A DNA stretch of 64,000 nt from Quercus robur (GCF_932294415.1 NC_065535.1:85829862-85893861); one strand, 5' to 3'. Positions 11,705 to 23,585 are shown, counted from the stretch's first letter. The notes: generated from the sequence alone by a model not told the origin. A program made the numbers and translations.

Positions 11705-13100
11705 TACCACCTGAGAATCTCCTTCCATGGATAATCTCACTTTTAAAGGCTTGATAGAAATACCCATTGTTTTAGACTTTTAGCCTACTCACCTTTTAAT
11801 CCCAAAAATGAATATTTGAGATATTGAAACCAAGAATCCATATCCAATGAGTTTCACTACATTCAAACCTTCAGGATCTATTTTTAGTGCTAGAGGCTCA
11901 AGCTATATGTGAATAAAGATTTCATGGAGGAATCACTACATAATAAATCCAAAGGTTTTGGGATTATTGCAATAGGAAGGCAAGCAATATGTTTGCAGAG
12001 AAGTTTTCCTTTGGTTTTCCATTTTGTAGCAAAATCACCATGCCATATTCTTTAGTGCTTAACTTGATTGGTGTATGGACCAAATAAACTGGCCTGGCCC
12101 AAGCCCACTTAGAGCAGTGAGTTGTACAGTTTAATCTTGGCCCAAATCAATAAAATTTGTAAGAGAGGGAAACAATCAACAAGAGAGGGCTCTGCCTGAG
12201 GATAAAAATAAAGAAGAAAAGACTAATGTTATAGAATAGATGAGCAAATGTCTCCCCACAAGCCTGCCTGAGGAGGCCAATGTTATACAGAAGGTTGCAC
12301 TGTTTACTCTCTTCTCTCAATGTTCTTCTTGTTTCTTTTTCTTCTCCCTTGATACTTGTGTCTGGATCTTTTTCTATGAAAACCATCTTTTTCTTATATA
12401 CCCTCCCTTCCTTTGCATCATGACCTTCCATCTTTACCTCCCCCATTTCTCTTTGTGACACTTGTCCCTTTAAGCATCTGAAGAAGGTAGTAGATGGAGT
12501 TTGCTTAACTGTGAATTACACTGTTCAGGTCACTTCCTCATCAATGTGGCTGATAAAGCTGTTACCCACCATTTAATGCGGAGGCAACAAGCTACTTCTC
12601 TCTGGAACCTTCCCCTACTCCTCATGATTCTCTTATTTCAACCAATCCTTCCCACCTGAAGTTCCTAAAAGCCTTTTGCCTCTTCATCTCCCCTTCTTGG
12701 GTGAACTCCCTCCTCGGTGTGTGATGCCCCAATGCCAACACTACTACCCAACAATCCTTTCTTCGGTCCTTGGGCCCCCACAATTGGTATATTTCTTATT
12801 TTCAAATTGTCACGATTAATCATTAATTTGTTATTTTTACAAGTTTAATTAGATAGGGGTCTTATGCTTAGATTTTTTTTTCTCTAAATATTATCTTAAT
12901 TAAGTACTTAAATCAAGGTGTGATATTGCAAACATAATTGAATGTAATTCGCAAATGACTAAATAATTAATAGAAACTAAATGCGTAATTGAATTAAATC
13001 CATAAAAAATAATAAAGTATAAAACTAAATCAAGCAAAAAACTAAAATACTGCAAATAAACCTACTTGCCAAAACAACTAAAATTAAGATAATTTTAAAC
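11705..13100 (+). repeat. flanking segmental repeat R, copy 1 (split by solo LTR)
   Basis: 11705-12066 matches 18270-18520 and 34375-34490 (for example AATACCCATTGTTTTAG, AATCCCAAA.TGA.TATTTGAGA). 12788-13100 matches 34700-35030 (TAGGGGTCTTA, AATATTATCTTAAT, ACTTAAA.CAAGG.GTGA.ATTGC). The solo LTR sits between the two halves. No coding frame is supported. With the gene copies, this defines the duplicated unit. Confidence 0.7.
12072..12782. mobile_element. solo LTR, 711 bp, perfect target duplication
   Basis: It begins TGTATGGACC and ends GGGCCCCCACA, and ATTGG stands immediately on each side (12067-12071 and 12783-12787). There is no internal domain, so it is the product of LTR-LTR recombination. 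The minus-strand start TGTGGGGGCCCAAGG resembles the minus-strand start TGTGGGGCCCAAT of the LTR retroelement at 22550-28350, suggesting minus orientation and a related lineage (inference). The open frames within are not genes. Confidence 0.82.
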
Positions 13101-14560
13101 TAATAGATGAGATTGCAAAGATAAAGTTGGAAGTCTTTTTTTATTATTATTTCAATGACCAAAATGTCCCAAACATCTAAAATGATTAAAATATACACCT
13201 CAACATTGTTAAAATGAGCAAAATGCCCTAAAATCCTCTAGAATGAGCAAAACAACTTGAAAACAACCAAAATACCCCCAAAATCTAAAAAAATTGAGTG
13301 TATTTTGGCTTAGTTTAGGGTTATTTTGGTCATTTTCAGAGGTTTTGAGGGTATTTTGCTTTATGTTTTTTGTAATATACCATGAAGATCATGCCAAAAT
13401 CATAAAACATGTTAAATGCTTTTCATGCGAAATATGTCCACATTTTTATGAGGATTTTTCATATACACATAATATTTTAAATATAATTTTTTTTTTTTAA
13501 AAAAAAACTTGTAAATTTTCAATAGCGTCGTTTCTATCAAATACCTCAATTTATAGTGAGGAGTTCTCTTATTCTAAATTTTAATTGAATAACATTTATA
13601 TTTTGATAATTTTTTCATTTAAAAATCTAATTTTCTTGCCTTTTGAGATGCAAGATTACTACTACTTATGTTTTTGTGTTCAACTTCTGCTAAGATTTTA
13701 TTTTCAACTGGTAATATCACCAATTCACTTAATCTTCTTTGTGACATATTCTATCTTAAATATGATTTTATTAGCTTTAATTTTAAATAACTTTTTTCTG
13801 CAAATGCAACTGTATGATGTGTTGTTAGTTATAATTTATAAGCATTAATTAGTAAGAGCAAGATATTGTTAGTTAATATTTCTCCCTAATTGCATTAAAA
13901 AAATCTAGTCTTTTTCATAACTTATATGTTAATTAGACTATTTTCATTTATTTACATATTTAAAATTTTAATTCTAAAAATAAATCTAAATAATCAATAT
14001 TATTATAAGAGTTTGAATTTGGTAAGGATGAGATGTAAATCAACATTTTATTTAAAATTCAATACATCTTACCACACCTAATAACATTTTAATAAATTTC
14101 CAATTTGGTTAGATTTATATATGGGTTTTTAGAATTAATTGGGTGTGATTGTGCTTATTTTTAAATCTATGATAAATAATATAACATATTGAGATTGGAG
14201 GAGTAAAATATGAATTTTACATCACGTACTTACAGAATCTCCAGGTATTGAATAATAAATTTTTTGAAAAAAAAAACTATTAGTTCTAATTTTAATTTTA
14301 ATAGAGAGAGAAAGAAAGATTAAAATTTTAGTGAGATTGAAAATTTTTAAAAATAATTTTTATTCATTACAATTTTTGACTTTAATTAAATTTACTCTTT
14401 TTTTATTATTATATTTTATTTTAGTGGGCCAACTTTTCCATTTAGGCCCTTAGCCCTTTGCCTAAATGGCCGAAGTGACCCACCCGTGATAGAATACTAA
14501 AGAGACTTCAACCCCTAGTCTCTAAAAGATAGTTTCTTACTTGAAAAGATAGACTCTCTC
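13101..14560. other. AT-rich intergenic DNA
   Basis: No gene is supported. Short repeats of AAAATG(A/C)(C/T)(C/A)AAAAT type occur at 13150-13280. The last 60 bases are the leader of gene copy 2, with TCTCTCGCGATCTATCTC close to the leader of copy 1. Confidence 0.45.
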
Positions 14561-14590
14561 GCGATCTATCTCAAACAAACATACACAAAC

Positions 14591-14953
14591 ATGGCCGATT
14601 CCGCTTCTGGGTCAGGGTGTAGCTGTTTTCGGCTTTTTGACTTCAGACAGAAGCAAAGCAACGACAATGAAAGCAAACATCTTTTACAGCAAAAAGCAGA
14701 ACACAGTATGCAGGTTACAGGAGTATTGGCCGGGCTGAAGTGGAATACTTTTATGAAAAAGTTCAGCCGATTCGGTATTAACAAGAACAAGAAAGAGAAG
14801 AACAGGTTTCAGTATGATCCGCGGAGTTACGCGCTTAATTTTGATGACCGTTTTGATAACGACGAAGACGCTTCGGTTATTAGTTTTACGTCGAGGTTTG
14901 CTGCTCCTATGCGTGATCATGAAGAACAGCGGAGAACCGAGTCAGGACAGTGA
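14591..14953 (+). CDS. uncharacterised GPKWKTF/FQYDP-motif protein, copy 2 (shortened)
   Basis: Intact frame of 120 aa. Relative to copies 1 and 3 it has two in-frame losses. About 22 residues of the acidic N-terminus are gone, so MA joins directly to DSASGSG. The WWKNxLNKVK helix is also gone, so EH runs into MQVTGVLAG. The GPKWKTF box is altered to GLKWNTFMKKF, while FGINKNKKEKNRFQYDPRSYALNFD and RFAAP remain. The start is supported by the shared CACAAACATGGC leader. The copy may be expressed but may lack the function of the missing helix. No upstream CAMTA pair like those of the other two copies was found. A broken fragment of the same family follows at 15022. Confidence 0.75.
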   Translation: MADSASGSGCSCFRLFDFRQKQSNDNESKHLLQQKAEHSMQVTGVLAGLKWNTFMKKFSRFGINKNKKEKNRFQYDPRSYALNFDDRFDNDEDASVISFTSRFAAPMRDHEEQRRTESGQ

Positions 14954-15021
14954 GATAGATTTTGTATGGAAAATTATACGAATTCTTTCTGGGTATCTGG
15001 GATGGTTCCTTGTTCATTACA

Positions 15022-15210
15022 ACAATGAAAGCACATTCTTTTGCCCCAAAAATAGAACACAGAGAGACATGGTGGCTGAATATACTGAATCAGTTTACAG
15101 AAGTTTCGGCTGGCCGGCGCAAGTGGAGGACTTTTGTGAGAAAAAGGTCAGCGGATTTGTATCAGTGGTTTTGATAGTGAGGAAGATGCTTTGGTTGTTG
15201 ATTTTACGGC
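15022..15210 (+). pseudogene. fragment of a fourth FQYDP-family copy
   Basis: Nucleotides match the family from ACAATGAAAGCA (the NESK codons) through GAACACAGAGAGACATGGTGG (EHRETWW), TTCGGCTGGCCG..AAGTGGA (AGPKW) and AGCGGATTTG, then jump to GGTTTTGATAGTGAGGAAGA and GATTTTACG. The conserved reading frame is broken by small shifts, and the FGINKN-to-ALNF part is deleted. It keeps the WW helix that copy 2 lacks. It has no start or stop of its own and is clearly non-functional. Confidence 0.8.
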
Positions 15211-15599
15211 ATTGAGATTTATATCTGATACAATTCCTTGTTTATAATGATATTTCTATTTGGGTTAGTTTAATGTATTAATTGTATGCGACGATTTGAA
15301 GTGAGACCTTGATTAATTATTTTTTTTTTTTTTTCCTTTTTAGAGTCAAACATTTTATTAGTAATTATAAAATTTAATAGATAAAACAATACAATTAATA
15401 CAACTTCATTTAACCGTAAAAATATCTAAACAAATACTAAACGATTATGATAGAAAACTTTGAAATTATATTTTTGATATCTATAAATATATTTTGATTA
15501 AAAGATTTATGGATAAATTTCATAAATAGTTCCTATTTTTTACACTATGTGTTTGTCTTTATCCTTCTTTTTTTTATACCATTGAATAGCATCACGAAG

Positions 15600-16236
15600 T
15601 AGGGGTGTTCACCAAACCGCACAAACCACATCAAAACTGCCCGCAAAATAGCATAACTGCATCATACCGCAAGTAATAGTGCACCGCACCGCACCACACT
15701 ACAACGCATGTTGCAGTGCGGTTTGCAGTTTTATAATAAGAAAACCACACAAATTGCACCGCACCCTCTCTATATATTAATATATTTATTTATTTTTAAT
15801 ATTAAATATATTATTAATAGTTTAATAACCCTAGTTTTCAAAAAAAAAAAAAAAATTAATAACCCTAGCAAATGTTGACTAGAAAAACCAACCCAAAAAA
15901 AAAAAAAAAAAAAAACTAGCTCAATAATTTAAAACTAGGCCCAAAAAAAGGAAAAAATTAGTTTTGGGCTAAGTAGGAAAAATCCAAAATTTGAAAAATA
16001 TACCGATTTCAAACCACATCTTATACATAGTATCGCACATGTGACCGCAAAAATGAGGTATGGTGCGGTTATAGTTTTGGCTAAACTCTAAACCGCAAAA
16101 AACCGCATCACACCGCACATGTAACTATAAAAACAAGATGCGGTGCAATTATGGTTTTAGTTAAATCGCACCGTAAATACAATACTAAAAATAACCCAAA
16201 ATCACACCGCACTGCATTGCACCGCGAACACCCCTA
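15600..16236. mobile_element. non-autonomous hAT-like MITE, 637 bp
   Basis: The ends are TAGGGGTGTTCACC and, on the other strand, TAGGGGTGTTCGCGG. The flanks TCACGAAG (15592-15599) and TCATGAAG (16237-16244) are an 8-bp target duplication with 7 of 8 matches. Subterminal DNA is packed with CCGCA/TGCGG repeats, probable transposase contact motifs (known behaviour of hAT ends). It has inserted in the 3' end of the LINE fragment beside it, so it is younger than that LINE. No transposase is present. Confidence 0.82.
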
Positions 16237-16244
16237 TCATGAAG

Positions 16245-16690
16245 CATAGGAGACCAAAAGTGATGGTTTGGCATCCTAGTGGCCTGATCAGCTATATAGC
16301 ACACTTGACCAAGGACCAAGTTAGATACAAAAATCAGCCTACATGAAAGTCCACTCTGTAGCAAGGACAGGAGGTCTGAAACCATAGTCTGTTTCTGCCA
16401 GTGAGGAGCTCTTTCTAGATTAGTGACCTGGACTAATCTTCTGCTGTTACATAAAATCAAAATCCGCTGATAACCAATGTTCCTGGCCTTTGTAATTGCT
16501 TCCATCAATGCTTCCTGATGAGTTGCACCCGAGGCAGTTTTAGCAGCACAACTGACAGCACATGTGAAGATAATGTTTCCCTGCAAATTTCTGGCTTCAC
16601 ATGCATAAGCACACCTATTTGCCTTTTTCCTCTTTATCCCTGCAATCTTGATGAGAATCTGCCAACGCGTCTTTATTCTTTCAATGCCAT
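16245..16690 (-). pseudogene. 5'-truncated LINE (L1 type), RNase H-like 3' end
   Basis: The minus-strand frame reads CAYACEARNLQGNIIFTC, SCAAKTASGATHQEALMEAI, GYQRILILCNSRRLVQV and QATRMPNHHF, the RVT_3-like RNase H domain at the C-terminus of plant L1 ORF2. It aligns in order with the LINE at 20240-22308. The 3' tail of the LINE continues beyond the hAT insertion to an A run seen as T8 at 15569-15576. Everything upstream of the domain is missing. It is not a host gene. Confidence 0.8.
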
Positions 16691-16904
16691 GTCAAACGCA
16701 ACAAAATTTACTTGCAACTTCAACGGTCAACTCATATTTAAAATAAAATAAAATTTCTTTAAAAAAAAAACTCCAAATTTGAAGAGATAGGAAAGTGTTG
16801 TTTTGTTACATAGCAGGTATTCCTTTTCTTTACGAGTTCCTTTAATTACACATGACATCAACATGGATCCATTAGTCTTGCAAGAGTTCCAAGCTCCCTT
16901 GGCC

Positions 16905-17345
16905 TTAAGCACTAGTATTAGGTGTGCTAAATGCCAAATATTTGATATTTAGCACATCAAACACGAAAAAAATATCACATGTTTTAAATTTTAAAACCTT
17001 TTGCATTGGTGAACAATACTGTTCTAAATTTGGAATGGTACTAATCACAATCACAAATAGTAAATTATTATTTTTTATCATACCTTCTCTCCTCTATCTT
17101 ATTGTTCACAATTTGTAAAATTTTTATTGTTTTGAATTGGGATGAGTTTTAAGTAAATATTATTTTAATGTGTTGTATATATTATTTTAATGTGTTGTAT
17201 ATATTATTTTAATGTATTGAATTGAATAATAGAACATGTGATGTTTGGTGTTATTTTAATAACATACTAAAATAATAAAGTAGGCTTTTTGACGTGTTAA
17301 AATGACATATACTTTTGCAACGGTTGATGCTGATGCTCTTACTTT
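16905..17345. repeat. MITE-like repeat with short internal dyad and tandem unit
   Basis: The right end read on the minus strand is TAAGAGCATCAGCATCAACC, a common plant MITE end, and the left end TTAAGCACTAGTATTAGGTG is a weak match to it. A dyad GTGCTAAAT...ATTTAGCAC lies at 16922-16953. A 25-base unit with TTTTAATGTGTTGTATATAT repeats about three times at 17155-17220. No target duplication was confirmed. Confidence 0.42.
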
Positions 17346-17358
17346 TGATGAATCCAAA

Positions 17359-17598
17359 CTAATGTAGAATCACTCCTTTTTGCCCTCCAATCCACTGCTC
17401 CTGATTTTCTTCCCATGGCTTGATGGCTACTTGCTTCCCTTTTGCCTTTAGTGAGCTTAATTGGTTCACCTTGTGAGAGAAGAATTGACCGATCGACCGC
17501 TTTGAACTTGATGCTTGTTTCAAATACAAGCTTTGGCTGAGTTCTCTTTGAATTGCTTCGGCTCTCAACATGGAAATTTCTGCAACTCTGCCATACAT
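17359..17598 (-). CDS. unrecognised 79-aa reading frame
   Basis: The minus-strand frame is hydrophilic, Gln/Ser/Lys-rich, and ends WIGGQKGVILH. Base composition is closer to coding DNA than its surroundings, and an Ala/Glu/Leu helix (EISMLRAEAIQRELSQSL) is followed by a basic stretch. I do not recognise it. It could be a terminal exon or a fragment of a lost gene. No splice partner, promoter or homologue elsewhere in the window was found, so it may be chance. Confidence 0.25.
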   Translation of the reverse strand: MYGRVAEISMLRAEAIQRELSQSLYLKQASSSKRSIGQFFSHKVNQLSSLKAKGKQVAIKPWEENQEQWIGGQKGVILH

Positions 17599-17939
17599 TT
17601 TACCGTTGGATTTTTGTTGAACTCACTTCTTTGCTTCTCATGTGTTAACACAGCCTTTCACGTGGGGCTGTGTGTGGCTTTGAGCCAGGCCTCATGGGCT
17701 GGGCTTGTGTCTCTTCTTTCTTATTTTCTTTCCCTCTGTGTATTGGCCTAATTAGTTTTATAACCACACAGACAGCCAATAGTAAAGTCATTCCCCTAAC
17801 TCAAATTTTTGGCTCCGTTCTTGGTTAGTGCTTTGTTTTTCTGATGCTTTAAAGAGGCAAGATTGGGTTTTTTGAGTCTTCCTAGTCACATTTGTATAAG
17901 CTCGATCATTCACAAAAAGAGCATGGTGTTAAGCCTTTT

Positions 17940-18520
17940 TTTGGCAGAGTGGGATTTTGTGTTAATGTGTTATAAGCTTTGCTCCACCATTTTTCGTGCA
18001 GCAATAAGAGAGTTTGGCTCTGTTACTCCTGAGCCGTATTTTGAAAAGTGGAGAGAGCATTCTTGATTAAGCGCCCAGCCGAATGTTAAGTGCAAACTAC
18101 AAACAAGTAAAGCATTCAACCAATAGATTTTTCTCACACAGCCAAGAGAGCATTTTTTTTAAGCATCCTAACCTTTCTCTCTCTGGATTTTGTTTCTAAT
18201 CTCATGCCTTATTTTGCATCCCCATGGTAAAACAAAGATCATTAAAGAACCCATACCAAGTGCTTGATAGTAATACCCAGTATTTAGTCCACTCATCTTT
18301 CAATCCCAATGTGAGTATTTGGAGATTGAAACCACAGTCCAAATCTAGTAAGTTTCACTGCAGTCAATTCTTCGGGGGAGATTTCTTGGAGTTATTGGAA
18401 GAGATCATTTAATAAGGATAAAAATTCTAAAGGTTCTGAGATAGCTGCGGTAGGAAATTGCTGCGGCAGGAAGACAAGCCAAACATTTGCAAAGAAGTTT
18501 TTATTTGATTTTCAACTTTG
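17940..18520 (+). repeat. flanking segmental repeat R, copy 2
   Basis: It matches 34130-34490 over several hundred bases (AAGCTTTGCTC.A.CATTTTT, CTCCTGAGCCGTA, CCTTATTTTGCATCCCCATG). It matches 11880-12060 near its end (AGGAAG.CAAGC, TTTGCA.AGAAGTTTT). No coding capacity. It follows gene copy 2, as the other R copies follow copies 1 and 3. Confidence 0.7.
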
Positions 18521-20239
18521 TAAGTGACAGACTTAGGATTTCGAGTTAGGAGGGCAGAGTATAAGTAAAATAAAAATTATGAAATTTCAAATAAGCATCT
18601 ATTTAATATTAACTAGCCTTTATCATATGTGCTTCACGTGTGCGATGAGATTTTTTATTTTTTGGGTTTACACGTAGGTGGGAAAAAAACAAGTTATTGA
18701 TAAAAAAATGGTATGTTTGTAAAAAAAAAGTTTTTTTTTTTTTTGAAAGAAAAAGTTGTATTAGTACTTGACAATTAATGTGAGAGAGAAATGTGGAAGT
18801 GGGAGAAAAAACTTTTTTTTTTTTTTTTTTTAATTTAGCTAAAAATTAGGAGTTTTTAAATTACTAATTTTATATGTCTAACCCTATGATTTAAGCCTTA
18901 GAAACGGATGAATTTGAGAGTATTTTGGATACCTAAATTGAGAATCCCAAACAGGAAAAAATCCTTTAAATAGTAGTATAGATAAACTATCAATGAAGAC
19001 AAATACACAAAATCATTGTTTCATAATACATTATAACGCAATCATTTACTAACAAAGACAAAGAAATGAAACACCATTGTTTCTTACTACATTAGAGCAT
19101 TTGCATAAGTTCATTCAAAATTTTGTGTCTATTTTAGCATAATAACTTAATAGTCTACTTTAATTTTATTTTATTTATATACTTACTTTTCAAAATAGCT
19201 CACATTAGATTATTTATTTTATACTACATTTCATCATTGTACTATTTTCTTATTGATTTGTTATTATTATCGCAAATTATTACTCTCTTAGTCAACCAAA
19301 AATCATTGCCCTCAATTCAAATAATTTCTAGAACATTCATTTGCATAACTACAATAATTTTGTAAATTTTTTCAATTAATCTCAAAATACACTCACATCA
19401 GTCTATGTGTCATTGTACAAAAATATATTTGTACTATAGTAATTGTGTAAATTTGCAAAAATACATTTGTCCTAAAGTAATTGTGTAAATTTACATAGTT
19501 GTAGTAGCACAAATGTATTTTTGCACAATAATAAACAGATTGAAGTGAGTGTATTTTGAGGTTGCCAAATACTATTGCAATAAAATCAATGTAATATTGT
19601 AAGATAAGGACCTAAATTTTTTGAAATAAGGAGTTCAAATATAAAATTGTAATATATATATATATATATATATATATTCCCCCCCCCCCCCACCCCCTTC
19701 CTAAGACTGGGGGCCCGAGCCCCCTTGGTCCCCACCTAGTTCCATCCCATTTGTAATCAAATCACTATCTTGTATTCTTTTCTGCTTTATTTGATTTGGT
19801 ATGTTTATATTAATAAGTTGGGTTAATGTTTAAGAGTCAAACTTAAATAAAGTAACAAGTCAAAAAAACAAAGTTTCATTTTTGACTTCTAATTATTTAT
19901 CCGATTATAATAATCAACAAACAACATTAAAATGCACAACCCCAACAGTTGTTTCTCACTCTCTCTTGCATTTTCTCTCTAGGATTCCTTCTTATGGCCA
20001 TTGAGAAATCTATTTGGCAAATTATTACTTTGATTTGGCTTTTTGAAGATTGGTCTATGTCCCCCACAAAAGCTTTAAAAGACTAAATTTTATTGAAAAT
20101 TTTTCAGGAAAAGAAAGTTGTAAAGAGAGAAAGGCTGGTTAAGCCATAAGGAGAAAGAGAGGATTATGGAGAAAAAGACCGAAAAAATATTATTAAAAAA
20201 AACACTTGAAAAGTAGAGTTTATTGATGCCTATAAGGAA
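18521..20239. other. intergenic repeat-rich DNA
   Basis: No gene is supported. From 18530 (GACTTAGGATTTCGAG) to about 19750 (GGGGGCCCGAGCCCCC, then TCCCCACCTAGTTCCATCCC) the ends resemble a dispersed plant repeat whose family I cannot name. An (AT)n run at 19652-19675 is followed by a C-rich tract at 19679-19697. Confidence 0.35.
19381..19561. repeat. inverted repeat (fold-back)
   Basis: CTCAAAATACACTCACATCA at 19381 onwards pairs with TGAAGTGAGTGTATTTTGAG ending at 19561. The inner parts (ACAAAAATATATTTGTACTA and TAGCACAAATGTATTTTTGC) also pair. The arms are about 57 bases around a 65-base loop. It is probably the core of a MITE. Confidence 0.65.
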
Positions 20240-22308
20240 GATACAGAGTTTATCAATATTACAAAAGACTTGGATCAACCCAACTATGATGTAATGGCAT
20301 TCGGATTGTCATTTTTGCAACAACATAAACAAAATCAAGAACACATTTGGGGGCAACTAACAGATTACAAACAAGTCTACTTTGATACAAAATTTCCATA
20401 TTAGCAATCAAGGATCTCTCATGCCAAGCTAGATTCTTAAACCTGTGTAAAAGTTGGACCAGATTCTTGTTGTTGGTCAAAAGCAGAATCCTATGAAATC
20501 TGTAGTTTTTGGCTGTGATGACTGCTTCCATCAAAGCCTCCTATATAGCCCCATTTGTTGAATTTGCATTGCTGCTAGCTACACCATACAATTTGATAAC
20601 TCCATGTAGATCCTTAGCTTCATAAGCCCAAACACTTCTATTATACTTCTAACCCCTACTACCTTGATTAGCAGCTGCCAATGTCCTGCAGCTATGTTGT
20701 GTTCAACTCCTGATCTGATGCATCTGCTGTTTGAACTATAGTTGATGGAGTAGGCTTCCTTCTACCTACAATACAAACTTTGAGCTGTGAGGAAAACTTC
20801 CAAGGGATTTGGTTGTATTTCCTCATGAACCACCCTATTCCTATGGTACCAAATGGTCCACAAAGTGATGAATATGTTCTACATATACTCCATAAAGATC
20901 TCATCATTTAAGTTATGAGACACAATTAACTCCCTTAACCATTGCTGCACAGAGATACCAATAAGATCAGAAATGTGAACAGCTAATGGTGATCCATGCC
21001 AACAAGCTCTGGCAAAAGGGCAAAGAAGGAACAGATGGGTAGTGGATTCTTCTTCACAGTTGCAAAAGGGGCAAAGACCATTATCAATGATTCCCCTATT
21101 TCTTAAAAGTTTTCTGGTGGGAAGACCCTCCTGTAAGAGCTTCCAAACAAAAATATACATATTTTTTGTGGTGTTTTCATCTTCCATATTAGCTTCCAAA
21201 CTCTGTTATTAGCATGGGATTGACTGTGATGTTCATTGGAAAGTGTCAAATAGTCCTCAAGCAGAATTCTATATGTTGTTTTAACTTCAAACTCTCCACT
21301 GCTTGAGTGCTTCCATAACAACTTATCACCAGCAGAACTAATCCTAGGCAGGGGAATTTGTAAAATCTCCTTACAGAGAGGAAAAGGATAAACATCCCTT
21401 ACTAAATCAGCTTTCCACTTATGAGATTGTTGATTTATAAGGTCTGCAACTGTACTAGAAGTCAGACTGGGATGATTAAGATTATGAGGTTGACCCCTAA
21501 ACCAATCTTGATCTCTAAGAGGGATATTGTTTCCTTTGCCAACCCACCATCTCCCTTCCCTAAGCTTGGGATTGTCAAACTTGATTATATTCCTCCAAAC
21601 CCATAACTAGTGTGGTTTAGGAGAACAATCCTGGATGGACCCCCTAGAAAAATACTTAGCCTTGAAAGTCCTTGCAACCAAGGAAGTTGGATTTTGACTT
21701 ATTCTCCAATATTGCTTAGCCAACATAGCTTGGTTCATAAGAATGAATTTTTTAAGACCTAACCCTCCCCAAGACTTAGGATAGCAGATTTTGTTCCAAT
21801 GAAGCAACTGCAACTTCCTAACCCCAAGATCATGACCCCACCAAAAATCATTGACTATGGAGTCCATCTTTTTGCAGATTGTTTCAGGAACTTTGAAAAA
21901 AGAAAAAGTATATAAATTAAGGGTTTGAAGAACAGAAGCTATAAGTGTGGTCCTTCCAGCTTGAGAAAGAAGATTTTCTTTCCACCCTTGTAACTTAGAT
22001 TGAAGCTTATCCACTAGAAACTGAAAATCAGCCACTCTATTGCCCCTTAGCTTAAAATTCTGGCCTAGGTATTTGCTAGGATTTTGCACCAAGTTCACAT
22101 TAATCATTCTAGCCAGGCATTCTTGCTCTTCATTAGACATGTTTGGAGAGCAAAACAAATCGGACTTCTCATAGTTAATGCACTGACCAGATAAGTTACA
22201 ATGCCAATCCAAAATACCCTTTAGGTTTGCTAAAGATTTACAATCATTTTTGAAGAAAAACAAGGAATCATCAACAAACAGCAGATGAGTAATTCTCTGA
22301 AAAAATTT
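20240..22308 (-). pseudogene. 5'-truncated L1-type LINE ORF2 (RT C-half, zf-RVT, RNase H-like)
   Basis: On the minus strand, HLLFVDDSLFFF (RT catalytic box, FVDD) lies at about 22290-22250. It is followed by YLGQNFKLRGNR, LQGWKENLLSQAGR, FWWGHD and GGLGLKKF (RT thumb region, to 21607). Next comes a zf-RVT region with CPFCNCEEESTTHLFLLCPFA (about 21085-21000), then an RNase H-like end (20534-20259). Several frames must be joined: a shift lies near 21150 and stops occur at 21320-21600, so it is dead. The break at about 22308 just upstream of FVDD is a typical 5' truncation. No poly(A) tail or target duplication could be fixed. Confidence 0.85.
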
Positions 22309-22549
22309 GGCAACATTTTTTATAGTAGTTGAAATAGTAAGTTTTTATTAGTTCTCATTTTGGTTTATCATTAACATCACTTTTTTTATCTACCACTAAC
22401 AATCTGTCATAACAGTTAAGTGGGCCAATGGAAGGAAAAAATAATTAGCTGTTGTATTTAACAAGTAAGTTGCTCGTGAGATACATGGATAATGTTGTAA
22501 TGTTTTATATAAGATAGTTTTGGAAAATATTGTGCATATATAATAGTAT
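22309..22549. other. short intergenic segment shared with 32670-32790
   Basis: CAACATTTTTTATAGTAGTTG, TACTAGTTCTCA-like and ACCACTAACAATCTGTCA stretches recur at 32680-32770, so this is an old dispersed repeat into which the LTR element inserted. No gene. Confidence 0.45.
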
Positions 22550-23299
22550 TGTAGGGACACGATTCTCAAACGGCCCAATAATGACGTTGGGCTCGCGCGT
22601 GAAGGATCCCTTACAATAAGATTTGTAGAGTGTGGGCTTGAAAGGCTAGCGTTTGATCACTGGGCGTTGGTCCAAACCGAACTTTAGGGAAACTCGGATA
22701 AGAAAAGGCTTCAGCCTGGATATCCAAGCCCTACAACTTTGTAACTTGGGGGATTGGACTCCTCGGATCATGTCCGAGGAGCACTAATGTCTTTCTCCGG
22801 TTACCCGGCGGTGGGTTTCTCGTGGTAGTGTACATGTATTGTCCGGTCATTCTCGTCCCTGGAGTTTTTTCCAGGAAGTGAGATGGGATCCCCTTCTAAT
22901 TAGTTTACCTTTCCTTTTATACTAGCCTACGTTTGCTGTCCCTCGTCCACGTGTAGGGTCAACTTTTCCAGGACTGATACTTGTCCCGTCAATCTAATCC
23001 CAGAATTGTTGGGGATGGTTAATAAAGCCTAAAAATCAGGTTCTGTTAGGTGCAGAGTCTTATCAATGAAGGGTATTAAGGACAACTTCCCTGAGATATT
23101 TTCTGATCTTTAGAGTTTGCCCGTATGCCACTTTCATCAATGAGACTTTGGGTCTGCCGAGGACCAAGCTGTCCTCGGCTGTATCCCCGGGCCATTTTGA
23201 GCTTCTTATCTTTAAGCTTGGGCCATGGCCTTCTTCAGCTCGGGCCTGTGGACTCCCCATAAGCGAGCGGGCCGGGCCCATAAATTATTGGGCCCTACA
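22550..23299 (-). repeat. 3' LTR (element orientation minus)
   Basis: 750 bp; it begins TGTAGGGACACG and ends GGGCCCTACA on the plus strand. TSD AGTAT lies to its left. It is near identical to 27601-28350. Confidence 0.93.
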
Positions 23300-23585
23300 A
23301 TAGCCCCTCAAAACCCTGCTGTCCAACATCTTAGTTGGAAAGGTGGGTTTTGGTAATACCGAGCCTTTATTGTGGCTCATTCAATTCAGCCCTTGAATGA
23401 CGTTGGCGATTCTTCACCTCCCTAGGGAATGCGCCGGTCTACAAGACGTTTCCCTCAATTTATGCGTGATGCGTTTATGCCGTTTGGTTATCCGAAGCAT
23501 GCCTTTAATATCTTCCTTTTACGAGACCTCCCAGATTCAACGGTTTTTGATAGCATGGGGGAATGAAACGGGTGTATTGATGTTT

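Noticed and set aside
23063..23281. 72-aa minus-strand frame present in both LTRs (also 28114-28332)
   Set aside because: It lies wholly in LTR sequence with no domain; its presence twice follows from LTR duplication, not conservation.
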